Source: JBKBXU01 sp046313675
Lineage (GTDB): Bacteria; Bacteroidota; Bacteroidia; Cytophagales; Cytophagaceae
Assembly: GCA_046313675.1 (NCBI GenBank)
Contig: JBKBXU010000020.1
Location: 1-25,815 of the forward strand
Reading direction: 5' to 3'
DNA length: 25,815 nucleotides
The notes below the pieces were generated by a model. The model did no database searches. It was not told the DNA's origin and saw only the letters and a list, made by a program, of their open reading frames with translations. Numbering within the stretch: the stretch's first letter is position 1; each line of letters begins with the position of its first letter. Below, piece after piece: positions 8,412 to 16,583 of this stretch. The position numbers and the translations under genes were made by a program.

Positions 8412-9743
8412 TTACTGTACAAGCCTTCCCGAGATTCTCAAAAGCTCCAATTCAGAAACCTTGGCCTGAAACCGGGCAGAAACAAGACGGCTGTTGGCTT
8501 CATTGAACGAAAGTTCGGCCTCCTTAAGCTCATATGCACTAATAACACCGGCTTCAAAACGATCCAGTGCCAAGGCAATGTTTTCCCGTGCAAGCTGCAT
8601 ATTCTCCTCTTCCAATTCCAGGAGTTCCTTGTTGTTGGCATAGGTATTATAGCCCCTTCTCAATTCTGAATTCAGGTTGTGAAGTGTCATGTGGTAAAGT
8701 TGTTCACTCTGCCTTTCCTGAATTTTGCTTATCTGATGGGCCCTGGAAACGGTAAAACCATCAAAGATTCGCCAAGAAGCTGTTACTCCATAGTTCCACC
8801 CATTAGCTTGAGCTGCCATTAATATTCCAGCTTCACTTGTTAAACTACTGATATTATACGAGCTATATACATTAATACGGGGGAAGTATAATGAAGAAGC
8901 AGATCTTTTATTCAAAAATGCCAGGTTCCTGCCCACAACGGATTGCAAAAGGCTGTTGTTGGAACTGAGCATATTGTTATAAACGGATTCCCTCTCCAGA
9001 TTATTTTCATAAACAATGGTATTCACAACCTCATATTCCCGTTCCGGAGCCGAACCCATAACCTGGTTTAACCTTACCCTTGCATTATCAACCTCCGTCC
9101 TTTGCCTGAGGAAGTTTGACCTTTGCATATTATAGTCTACCCTTGCCTGAAGAAACTCTGCCCTGGAAGAAGCACCCACTTCCAGTTTGTCTTCCACCAA
9201 TTGAAGTTTCTGTGAAGATATTTCCATGGATTCTGCAAAAGCATTAAGCAATTGTTTCTGTAAAACCACATCATAGTACGCTTGTTGTGTTTCAAAAACT
9301 GTGTTCTCAATGGTTTCTTTTAGACGGTATTCTTCCAGGATATTCATTTCACGTAACCTATCGTACTGCATGAACATGTTGAGTCCATCGAAAATAGTCC
9401 AGTTTAGTAATGCACCCAGATTCCGATTTCTCGAAGCTGCATTATCTGCTTCTAGCATTCTGCCATCATAAAAACTCAATCTGGTATCTTCCAACTGATG
9501 CTGTTGGGTGGCCGCCACGTCAATGGTCGGGAGCATACCTGCATTGCCCAAGGTAGCTCCGGCGGCAATAATCTCCTTCTGACTAGAAGCAACCAAAATA
9601 TTATGATTGTTTCTTAATGCTTCCTCTACCGCTTGTTCAGGTGTTAATAATTCCTGTGCATGAACTGAATATCCTAAAAAAACCAGTGCGCTTACACTAT
9701 ACTTCCAAAAATTCCACATTGGATACGACCTTCTTTTTTTCAT
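8412..9743 (-). CDS. TolC-family outer-membrane efflux protein
   Basis: Outer-membrane channel of the adaptor-RND-TolC system encoded just upstream. Begins with a signal peptide (MKKRRSYPMWNFWKYSVSALVFLGYSVHA, cleaved before QELL) followed by the OEP motif LTPEQAVEEALRNNHNI. Two OEP repeats with long coiled helices and the turns NWTIFDGLNMF and SWRIFDGFTVS. Length 443 aa is normal. Start choice: ATG 9743 gives a positively charged n-region; ATG 9719 (MWNFWKY) gives a shorter peptide and only 23 bp overlap with the permease; the longer in-frame start at 9785 would add residues that are merely the permease tail read in another frame. The gene overlaps the repaired 3' end of the permease (stop at 9697-9699), indicating translational coupling. 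Paralogous to the TolC gene at 2983-4302. Confidence 0.9.
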   Translation of the reverse strand: MKKRRSYPMWNFWKYSVSALVFLGYSVHAQELLTPEQAVEEALRNNHNILVASSQKEIIAAGATLGNAGMLPTIDVAATQQHQLEDTRLSFYDGRMLEADNAASRNRNLGALLNWTIFDGLNMFMQYDRLREMNILEEYRLKETIENTVFETQQAYYDVVLQKQLLNAFAESMEISSQKLQLVEDKLEVGASSRAEFLQARVDYNMQRSNFLRQRTEVDNARVRLNQVMGSAPEREYEVVNTIVYENNLERESVYNNMLSSNNSLLQSVVGRNLAFLNKRSASSLYFPRINVYSSYNISSLTSEAGILMAAQANGWNYGVTASWRIFDGFTVSRAHQISKIQERQSEQLYHMTLHNLNSELRRGYNTYANNKELLELEEENMQLARENIALALDRFEAGVISAYELKEAELSFNEANSRLVSARFQAKVSELELLRISGRLVQ

Positions 9744-12700
9744 TTGCATTGCCTGACAAATATGTATAAATGGCAGGAATAACATATAAAGTTAAAAAAC
9801 CTGAGAAAAACAAACCCCCAACTACTGCTATACCCAGTGANNNNNNNNNNTGACTGACGGCTTCCGGAACTTGAGCCCAGCGACATGGCCAGGGGCAATA
9901 TGCCTAAAATAGTAGCCATACTGGTCATTAAAATCGGCCTTAATCGTTGAATAGCAGCTTCTCTGGCCGCTTCTTTTACAGAAAAGCCCAGCCCCTTCTT
10001 CTGATTGGCAAATTCAACAATAAGAATGGCATTTTTGGTCACCAATCCAACCAGCATTATGATTCCGATCTGACTGAAAACATTAAACGTCTGATCAAAA
10101 TACCAGAGGCTAAGCATGGCTCCGGCAATGGCAAGTGGCACAGTGATCAGAATAATAGCAGGATCCCGGAAGCTGTTGAATTGTGCAGAGAGCACCAGAT
10201 AAACCAATACCAATGCCAGACCCAAGGCAAAATACAAACTGTTTGAGCTATCAGAAAAGTCCTTTGACTCTCCTGCCAGAGCCGTCCTGTAATTTTCATT
10301 AAGAACAATCTCTTTCACCTCGTCCAGGGCCTTAATCCCATCTCCCAATGTATAACCAGGATTCATCCCTCCCATTATAGTAGCTGAAGCATAACGGTTA
10401 AACCTGTAACGTGCAGGAGGGTTTACTTCCTCTTCCATTGCAACGAGGTTGTCCAGTTTTACCATTTGGCCACCAGCAGTCCTGACGGAAAAGTCCAGTA
10501 TGTCTGTAGGCTTATCCCTGAATTGACGCTGAACCTGTCCGATTACCTGATACTGCCTGCCATCCCTCACATAGTATCCATAGCGTTGTTCACTGAGTGA
10601 AAGTTGCAGGGTTCTTGCCACATCTTCAACAGACACGCCCAACTCCGAGGCTTTTTCTCTGTTAATGCTGAGTTTAATCTCAGGTTTGTTAAATTTGACG
10701 TCCGAATCAACAAAGGTCAGTTCTGGACGTTTTCTGGCTTCTGCAAGGAATTTTGGCAGAACAGCTCTTAGGGAATCAAAAGACGGGGCCAGGATCACAT
10801 ATTGTAAAGGAGCTCCACCAAAACGGTTACCTATGGTCGGTGGTTGAACAACGATTGTTCTCACAGAAGAAACCTTTCGCATTTCCACCGTGAGGTGGTT
10901 GTATATGTCTTGTTGCGACCTTTCCCTTTCCGAGGCGTCCTCAAGATATAAGCTTTGTATACCACTATTGACCAATCCGGGGGCACCAAAGCTGGGTGCA
11001 ACTATAGTCAGAGGCGTGGCCGTCTCAGGAACCTCTTTCAATATCATCTCGTTGAGCATGTCCATATGACGTTCCATATATTCATAACTAACCCCCTCCG
11101 GAGCAGTGGCAATAATACGTATGTTAGAGCGATCCTCTATAGGAGCCAGTTCGCTATGCAAATTAAAGAAGAAATAAAAGATAAGGCCAAATGAACCAAT
11201 TACTAATGGCAAAGCGACCCACGGGTGCCCGATAAATTTTTTTAAAGACCCGGCATATAAATCTATAATCCTATTAAAAAACGGCTCCGTTTTTCTATAC
11301 AGCCAATTAGGTTTTGCGTGGTATTTTAAAATACGTGACGACATCATAGGGCTGAGCGTCAAAGCCACAAAAGAAGAAATGATCACAGCCCCGGAAAGCA
11401 CCACCCCAAATTCCTTAAATAGTTGTCCGGTAAGTCCGTCCATAAAAAGAATTGGCAAAAACACCGCCACTATGGCTACGGTAGTAGCGACTACGGCAAA
11501 GTAAATCTCCTTAATACCCCGTTCTGCGGCCTGAAGCGGATGCATTTTCTGCTCCACTTTACTGTATATGTTTTCCATTACCACAATGGCATCATCGCAA
11601 ACAAGGCCAATGGCTAGTACAATGGCCATAAGCGTGAGCACGTTTATTGAAAACCCTGCTACATACATTATAAAAAATGAGGCTATGATAGAAACTGGTA
11701 TGGCAATTACGGGGATAATGGTTGTTCGCCAATCCCTAAGGAATAAAAATATGATAAGCACCACTAAGCCAAAGGCTACAAATATTGTCTCCTTTACTTC
11801 GACAATGGATTTTCGCACATAGGTAGTAAAGTCATACCCAATATCCAATTGAACATCCTCGGGGATTTCCTTTTTTAGCTGTTCCAGACGAACATAAAAT
11901 TCATCGGCAATGTCTACCGAACTGGCCCCCGGCTGCGGCTGGACAGAAACCCCAACCATGGGTACTCCGTTTCTTTTGAGAATGTTTCTTGGATTTTCAG
12001 GGCCTAATTGCGCATATCCTATATCCTTTAACCTGATAGCCCGACCATTTTCATTACGAATTAGAAGATCGTCAAATTCTGCTGCTGTGCTCAAAAGGCC
12101 TGATGTGCGTACGCTTAGTTCGGTGTTGTCGCCTTCAATCCTTCCGGAAGGAAGTTCAATATTTTCCCGGGACAGGGCAACCTGGACATCAGTAGGGCTA
12201 ACATTTGCTGCAGCCATTTTATCGGGATCCAGCCAAAGGCGCATGGCAGGTTTCTTTTCCCCAAACACATTAACCGAACTAACTCCATTTATCGTCTGGA
12301 GTTTTTCTTTAATAATATTGTTGGCAATCTCCGTCACCTCTATAATATTCCGGGTATTGCTTGAGACGGTCATAAATATTATGAATTCAGAAGAAGCGTC
12401 CGCTTTATCTATAATGGGATTGTCAATGTCGGGAGGAAGCTGTCTGATGGCCCTGGATACTTTATCACGGACATCATTTGCTGCTGCCTCCAAATCAACT
12501 TCTACATTAAACTCGACCCGAATAATACTAACCTGCTCCCTGCTGGTTGAATTTATTTGACTTATACCATCAATGGAATTGATCGCTTGTTCAAGAGGCT
12601 CTGTAATCTGATTTTCTATTACGTCTGCATTTGCTCCCGGGTAGGTAGTGGTAACGGTAATAACGGCAGGTTCAACAGCCGGGTATTCACGAACACCAAG

Positions 12701-12793
12701 GAAATTAAATCCTACCACACCGAATACCAGAAGTACCAGAGACATTACGATGGCCAATACAGGTCTTTTAATACTTAGAGTCTGTAAATTCAT
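9697..12793 (-). CDS. RND efflux permease (HAE1 family), interrupted by an assembly gap
   Basis: Inner-membrane proton/substrate antiporter of a tripartite multidrug-type efflux pump. The N-terminus is typical (MNLQTLSIKRPVLAIVMSLV, then EYPAVEPAVITVTTTYPGAN). TM4 carries GLVCDDAIVVMENI (the two proton-relay Asp) and TM10 carries GLVTKNAILIVEF, with the Lys that matches AcrB Lys940, so the proton pathway looks complete. Ten Ns (9841-9850) break the frame after SSSGSRQS. Reading past the gap in another frame gives SLGIAVVGGLFFSGF then LTLYVIPAIYTYLS, the normal end of TM12, and a stop at 9697-9699. Both contig ends carry the same TGA, so a 3-base overlap restores R-Q-S-L-G and a 1027-residue protein of ordinary length. 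I therefore regard the gene as intact. It begins two bases after the adaptor stop and overlaps tolC. Confidence 0.9.
9841..9850. other. Assembly gap (ten Ns) inside the RND permease gene
   Basis: Ten N placeholders. Flanks end and begin with the same three bases (tga 9838-9840 and tga 9851-9853). Protein continuity across the join suggests that no real sequence is missing and that the true joint is an overlap of 3 bases or a direct abutment. Confidence 0.9.
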
Positions 12794-12795
12794 GC

Positions 12796-13866
12796 TTAGT
12801 TTTCTACCTCCTGAATTTTTACCTGTGAGCCGGGCCTTAACTGTAGCATGCCGGAAGTTATAACCGTATCACCCGAAGCCAGACCTTTGGAAAGGTAAAC
12901 GGAATTTTCTTTTCTGGTACCGATCTCTACAGGACGTATCTCTACCTGACCATTTTTATAGAGGTAGACTTTATGCCCTCTTATATCCGGAACAATGGCT
13001 TCTGCCGGAACAACAATTCCGTCCTCGATCTTATCCAATATTATCTCTACATTGGCAAAAGCCCCTGGATAAACAGTCTTGCTGTGGGAGGTGGAAAGTG
13101 CCCTTACCATAATAGTCCTGCTGTTGGGATCAATCTTTGGATCAATAGCGTATATGGATGCATTAAATCCTTGTTCCAAACCATTGATGGTATAACTAAC
13201 CTGCTGCCCCTTCCTAACCTGAGCAGCATATTTTTGAGGAACGCTAAATTCAATTTTTAATTTATTAATATCCTGAATGCTGGCAATCGTAGTTGATGTG
13301 GTGACATTACTTCCTAGACTAATATTTCTTAAACCGATCATTCCGGAGAAGGGGGCACGCAATTCGGTTTTTGCAATCCTGGCACGCAATAATACCTCCT
13401 CAGACTTTAATATATTAAGCTCATTTTGCGCAACATCATATTCCGACTGGCTTACCCCTCCTTTAGAAAGAAGGGTTTTCTGCCGCTTTTCCTGCTCTTC
13501 GGCTAGTTTTTTCTGATGTATGACCTTAGATAATTCTGCCTGCAATTCACTATCCTCAATCTTTAACAAAAGAGTGCCCTGTTTAACATATTCGCCTTCA
13601 TTAAAGTAAATTTTTGTTACCCTCCCGGCCGCCTCCGGTTGTAGTATGACTTCTTCATTTGCCATAACGGAGCCTGTGGCCTTAATTGTATTATCCAGCA
13701 CTACCCCTTGCGTAATTACCACCTTAACAGGGACAGCCTGAGGAGCACTGGCCTTAAACTTCTGAGCAGAAGCATCTTCTGATGAGCGGATTTTTGGCAA
13801 GGCAATGAGAAAAATGACTACTGCAGCTAATGCAATATAGACTATGCTCCTGAGCGATTTTTTCAT
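12796..13866 (-). CDS. RND periplasmic adaptor subunit (MFP/HlyD family)
   Basis: Membrane-fusion protein that links the RND permease to the TolC channel across the periplasm. 356 aa. It has an N-terminal hydrophobic anchor (SIVYIALAAVVIFLIALP) and no lipobox Cys, so it is membrane-anchored rather than a lipoprotein like AcrA. The barrel-sandwich halves are ANEEVILQPEAAGRVTKIYF with NEGEYVKQGTLLLKIED (about residues 70-110) and ELRAPFSGMIGLRNISLGS (about 170-190). Between them lies the helical hairpin (LAEEQEKRQKTLLSKGGVSQ). The beta-barrel (LKIEFSVPQKYAAQV) and membrane-proximal domains follow. It is the first gene of the operon, two bases ahead of the permease. A well-matched promoter (13894-13924) and a short inverted repeat (13931-13945) lie just upstream. 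No regulator gene is adjacent. Confidence 0.94.
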   Translation of the reverse strand: MKKSLRSIVYIALAAVVIFLIALPKIRSSEDASAQKFKASAPQAVPVKVVITQGVVLDNTIKATGSVMANEEVILQPEAAGRVTKIYFNEGEYVKQGTLLLKIEDSELQAELSKVIHQKKLAEEQEKRQKTLLSKGGVSQSEYDVAQNELNILKSEEVLLRARIAKTELRAPFSGMIGLRNISLGSNVTTSTTIASIQDINKLKIEFSVPQKYAAQVRKGQQVSYTINGLEQGFNASIYAIDPKIDPNSRTIMVRALSTSHSKTVYPGAFANVEIILDKIEDGIVVPAEAIVPDIRGHKVYLYKNGQVEIRPVEIGTRKENSVYLSKGLASGDTVITSGMLQLRPGSQVKIQEVEN

Positions 13867-13893
13867 TATTTTTTTGGAAGAATCTTAAAAAAT

Positions 13894-13924
13894 TAAAGTT
13901 ATAACATTTATGTATTTATACAAA
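13894..13924 (-). promoter_or_regulatory. Bacteroidota-type promoter for the adaptor-RND-TolC operon
   Basis: On the minus strand TTTG (13924-13921) is followed after exactly 19 bases by TAACTTTA (13901-13894), close to the known Bacteroidota consensus TTTG-N19/21-TAnnTTTG. Transcription would start near 13887, giving a leader of about 20 bases before the ATG at 13866. Seen by eye only. Confidence 0.55.
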
Positions 13925-13930
13925 AAATGA

Positions 13931-13945
13931 ACGAATACAGTTCGT
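13931..13945. promoter_or_regulatory. Inverted repeat, possible operator
   Basis: ACGAA (13931-13935) and TTCGT (13941-13945) form an exact inverted repeat with a 5-base centre, six bases upstream of the -33 box of the pump promoter. TetR-type repressors of efflux operons often use such sites; the regulator is not in this window. Confidence 0.35.
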
Positions 13946-14018
13946 GCCTGAGAACATTTTACCGGAAAGGAAGTTAAGCTTCTTCATAATAATTAAACCC
14001 AAAAAAACTCAACATAGT

Positions 14019-14465
14019 ATGGCTATAATAAGAAAAGCGAATTCTTTCTGGACAGGAAACTTACAGGAAGGCAAAGGAAATTTAAGTGTAGAAAGCGGTG
14101 TGCTTGATAAAACAAAAGTATCATTTCAACAGCGCTTTGAAAATGAAAACGGAACAAACCCGGAAGAGCTGATTGGTGCTGCGCATGCCACTTGTTTTAA
14201 TATGGTTCTATCCAAATTGATTTCAGGAGAAGGCCTGGACGTAAAGGCTATTCAAACCGAAAATAAGGTATACCTGGAAAAAGTAGGCGAAGGTTTTTCA
14301 ATCACAAAAATAGATGTTGCTTGTGAGGTGGAAGCTCCGGGCCTGGAAGAAGAAAAGTTAAGGGAGTTAGGTGAGCAGGCAAAAAGTGATTGCCCTGTGT
14401 CCAAAGCCCTACAAGGGGTAAAATTTAACCTCAGCATAACCTTAAATGAGTCCGTAAGGGCATAA
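14019..14465 (+). CDS. OsmC-family peroxiredoxin
   Basis: Thiol-dependent peroxidase of the OsmC/Ohr superfamily, reducing organic hydroperoxides in the cytoplasm. With the start at 14019 (MAIIRKANSFWTGNL) the protein is 148 aa and aligns by position with E. coli OsmC: the two reactive cysteines fall at Cys59 (AAHATCFNMVLS) and Cys125 (KSDCPVSKAL), with Arg39 and Glu50 in the active-site places. An in-frame ATG at 13944 would add 25 residues (MPENILPERKLSFF) with no counterpart in the family and would run through the region next to the divergent pump promoter, so it was not chosen. It is divergent from the pump operon. A hairpin terminator and a repeated element follow. The position of both cysteines favours OsmC over Ohr. 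Confidence 0.92.
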   Translation: MAIIRKANSFWTGNLQEGKGNLSVESGVLDKTKVSFQQRFENENGTNPEELIGAAHATCFNMVLSKLISGEGLDVKAIQTENKVYLEKVGEGFSITKIDVACEVEAPGLEEEKLRELGEQAKSDCPVSKALQGVKFNLSITLNESVRA

Positions 14466-14469
14466 AAAC

Positions 14470-14504
14470 AAACTGCTTCCGGAAATACTTTTCGGAAGTG
14501 GTTT
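14470..14504 (+). terminator. Hairpin after the OsmC gene
   Basis: AAACTGCTTCCG (14470-14481) pairs with CGGAAGTGGTTT (14493-14504) over 12 positions, two of them G-U wobbles, with an 11-base loop, four bases past the stop codon. The T run is short (TTT inside the stem, then CCTT), so termination strength is uncertain. Confidence 0.5.
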
Positions 14505-14540
14505 CCTTAATTCCCATACCACCTACCCAAAACGATTTGT

Positions 14541-14581
14541 CCTGCAACAATATTTGTGTCCTTACAAATATTCCACCTCAA
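14541..14581 (+). repeat. ~40-bp hairpin repeat, copy A
   Basis: Copy A of a dispersed element, in the 3' region of the OsmC gene. It contains an exact 9-bp inverted repeat AATATTTGT (14549-14557) / ACAAATATT (14564-14572) with a 6-base loop, followed by CCACC. Copy B lies at 15290-15330 in the same orientation; from TTTG onward 23 of 29 positions agree and most differences are C/T transitions. Confidence 0.55.
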
Positions 14582-14713
14582 CATATTTTAGATTTAATAC
14601 ACACTTACTCAAAAAACTTTTTTAAGTTTGGCTTGTGCGAAAGGCTTCTTTATATCAAAATAACCTTCTCATTATCATTTCGTATTTAAGAAATATTATC
14701 AACGAACAGCCAC

Positions 14714-15280
14714 ATGACCGATCAAAATGAAGAAACCGGACAAGCTCAGCAAATAGAAGTTCAACAGGAACTGGTAATTAATCAAAATAAACTTGAGCAA
14801 TATTTTACCAAGCTAAGAACGGAACAGGATCTTACAGGAGGCCTGTCCTTAGGAGTTGTTGCTGCAATAATTTCTGCTATTCTATGGGCGGCAATTACCG
14901 TTGCCACACAATATAAAATAGCCTATATGGCTATAGGTTTAGGATTTTTAGTTGGCTATGCCATACGTGTTAAAGGAAATGGTATTGACAAAATTTTCGG
15001 AATCTGCGGTGCAGCACTGGCTTTAGTAGGCTGCATTCTGGGAAATTATTTAAGCATAATTGGCTTTTTGGCTGAAGAGCAATCATTAGGATATTTTGAA
15101 ACGCTTACGCTCATCCCAATAAACCTGATACCGGATATAATGGTAGAAACCTTTCGGCCTATGGATATAGTGTTTTATGGCTTTGCCATTTATCAGGGCT
15201 ATATGGGTTCATTCCGGGTTATAAGTGAAGCTGATATCAGAAATAACGCAGGCGAAACGAAAACAACTGAAATAGTGTAA
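14714..15280 (+). CDS. Hypothetical four-helix membrane protein
   Basis: I do not recognise a named family. The 188-residue protein has a hydrophilic, Gln/Glu-rich N-terminus (MTDQNEETGQAQQIEVQQEL) with no signal peptide, then about four hydrophobic segments: near residues 45-65 (GVVAAIISAILWAAITVA), 70-85 (AYMAIGLGFLVGYAI), 95-120 (IFGICGAALALVGCILGNYL) and 148-165 (MDIVFYGFAIYQGYMGSF). A loop (LAEEQSLGYFETLTLIPINL) separates the last two. The tail is short and polar. Architecture resembles small membrane proteins common in Bacteroidota that carry a tandem helical bundle without known catalytic residues. It is isolated between OsmC and the convergent FtsX permease, with a hairpin-repeat copy on each side. 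Start ATG at 14714 is the first in frame and has an A-rich leader. Confidence 0.75.
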   Translation: MTDQNEETGQAQQIEVQQELVINQNKLEQYFTKLRTEQDLTGGLSLGVVAAIISAILWAAITVATQYKIAYMAIGLGFLVGYAIRVKGNGIDKIFGICGAALALVGCILGNYLSIIGFLAEEQSLGYFETLTLIPINLIPDIMVETFRPMDIVFYGFAIYQGYMGSFRVISEADIRNNAGETKTTEIV

Positions 15281-15289
15281 GTTATTAGG

Positions 15290-15330
15290 CCTACGCCAAT
15301 CTTTGCGCCCTCACAAACATTCCACCCAAA
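15290..15330 (+). repeat. ~40-bp hairpin repeat, copy B
   Basis: Second copy of the element seen at 14541-14581, ten bases after the stop of the membrane-protein gene and just before the convergent FtsX gene ends. The stem is AATCTTTG / CAAACATT with one mismatch. It shares CCT, CAAT, TTTG, ACAAA and ATTCCACC in the same order and spacing with copy A. It may act as a terminator between the convergent genes. Confidence 0.5.
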
Positions 15331-15344
15331 ATATCATATATAGA

Positions 15345-16568
15345 TTACAGGTTATCCCTGATTTCAATTCTTGAAGCTTTCAATGCAGGACGATAAGAAA
15401 TAAGGATGGTAATTATAAATATCACCAGGCCTGAAACAATAAAGTCTCCATATTCCATTTTTACAGGATAGGCATCCACAATAGAGGTTTCCATTCCCAT
15501 GGATACAAACCCATAAGTCTGCTGGGCAAAGCATAATATAAATCCGAGCACAAGTCCCATGATGGCACCTGTAAAGGCAATAATTATTCCCTCAGTTAAA
15601 AATATCTTTTTAATAAAGCCTTTGCTGGCTCCCATGGAAAATAGCATAGCTACATCCTTTCTCTTGTCAATAGCCAACATGGTCAGGGAGAAAAAGATAT
15701 TTAAACTGGCAATAGCAAGTATGACTGAAAATGTAATAAAGACAAAAAACTTTTCAATTTTTATGGCCCTAAGCAAGCTGGCGTGTTGCTCATCGCTGTT
15801 CTGCACACGAAAATCCTCGCCTAAAGCTTTCCGTAAGTCATCTCTGACCTTGTTGATTTTATAGCCATCCTTCGTTTTGATCTCCAAAGAAGTCCGCTTA
15901 TCGCCATAATCCATAAGATCCCGTGCAAACTCCAAGGGAACAAATATGTAATTATCGTCATATTGCTTTTCAATAGCAAAGATCGCTCCCACCGAAATCA
16001 CATCCCTGTTTAATATATTGGGAGAAGACAGGCGCATAAGCTTTTTGTGGTTGGGATAGCTAAGACGGAGTGGCGTCATATCATTTCGCACACTCACATT
16101 CAGGGCATATTGAATTCCCCTTCCTACAATGGCAAAATCCCTGTTATTTCTATGAAAGGCAAATACCCCATCCACGATGGCCGAATCCAGACGTTTTTGA
16201 TCCAAAAAATTATCGGACACCCCTTTTAGCTTTACAACACGTTTATCATCCCTGTATTCCAATAGCGCATTATCTTCTATAGCCTCCGTTACCATATCGA
16301 TCCCATCAATGGCATAGACTTTGGCCTTCATTTCTTCGGTATACTCAAAGGCTTTACTTCGTTCAGCTGAAACTTTAATTTCCGGATCAAAGGTATTGTA
16401 CAAAGTACGGATCAAGTCTTCCAGACCATTGAAAACAGACAAGACAATTACCAGCATCATAGCGCCGACAGCCACACCTCCCATGGAAAGCATAGATATC
16501 ACGTTGATAAAGCTTTTCTCCTTTTTAGAAAGGAAGTATCGTCTCGCTATGAAAAATATCGTTTTCAA
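15345..16568 (-). CDS. FtsX-like ABC transporter permease (LolC/E type)
   Basis: Permease subunit of an ABC-type system of the FtsX/MacB/LolCE class, which extracts lipoproteins or transmits mechanical force rather than importing solutes. 407 aa with the LolC/E plan: a cytoplasmic start (MKTIFFIARRYFLSKKEKSFINVIS), TM1 around residues 22-48 (GGVAVGAMMLVIVLSVFNGL), a ~220-residue periplasmic MacB-type domain, and three C-terminal helices (FFVFITFSVILAIASLNIFFSL; GIIIAFTGAIMGLVLGFILCF; FIVSGLVIFIITILISY), ending ALKASRIEIRDNL, a normal family ending. The short cytoplasmic loop KRKDVAMLFSMGASKGFIKKIFL is the conserved coupling region. No ATPase gene is adjacent. It starts 15 bases after rbfA on the same strand, a pairing commonly seen in Bacteroidota. 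Lipoprotein release is a plausible but unproven role. Confidence 0.9.
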   Translation of the reverse strand: MKTIFFIARRYFLSKKEKSFINVISMLSMGGVAVGAMMLVIVLSVFNGLEDLIRTLYNTFDPEIKVSAERSKAFEYTEEMKAKVYAIDGIDMVTEAIEDNALLEYRDDKRVVKLKGVSDNFLDQKRLDSAIVDGVFAFHRNNRDFAIVGRGIQYALNVSVRNDMTPLRLSYPNHKKLMRLSSPNILNRDVISVGAIFAIEKQYDDNYIFVPLEFARDLMDYGDKRTSLEIKTKDGYKINKVRDDLRKALGEDFRVQNSDEQHASLLRAIKIEKFFVFITFSVILAIASLNIFFSLTMLAIDKRKDVAMLFSMGASKGFIKKIFLTEGIIIAFTGAIMGLVLGFILCFAQQTYGFVSMGMETSIVDAYPVKMEYGDFIVSGLVIFIITILISYRPALKASRIEIRDNL

Positions 16569-16583
16569 CAGGTATCAGAGGTA

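Noticed and set aside
9744..9785. Longer start (MLFLPFIHIC) for the second TolC gene
   Set aside because: These codons are the C-terminal permease coding sequence in another frame and precede the real signal peptide.
9740..9840. Permease tail read straight through the ten Ns
   Set aside because: The tail SSSWGFVFLRFFNFICYS is the out-of-frame translation of the normal end; the correct frame gives SLGIAVVGG and a stop at 9697.
11910..12560. 216-residue open frame on the plus strand
   Set aside because: It lies wholly inside the RND permease gene on the opposite strand, and its residue pattern follows the antisense of conserved motifs; no domain is visible.
13944..14018. Longer start for the OsmC gene
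   Set aside because: Adds 25 residues absent from the family; from ATG 14019 the two cysteines take the E. coli OsmC numbers 59 and 125.
14498..14689. 63-residue open frame between OsmC and the membrane protein
   Set aside because: It overlaps the hairpin-repeat copy A, has no recognisable domain and a poor composition for a protein.
15559..15864. 101-residue open frame opposite the FtsX permease
   Set aside because: Antisense shadow of conserved permease helices.
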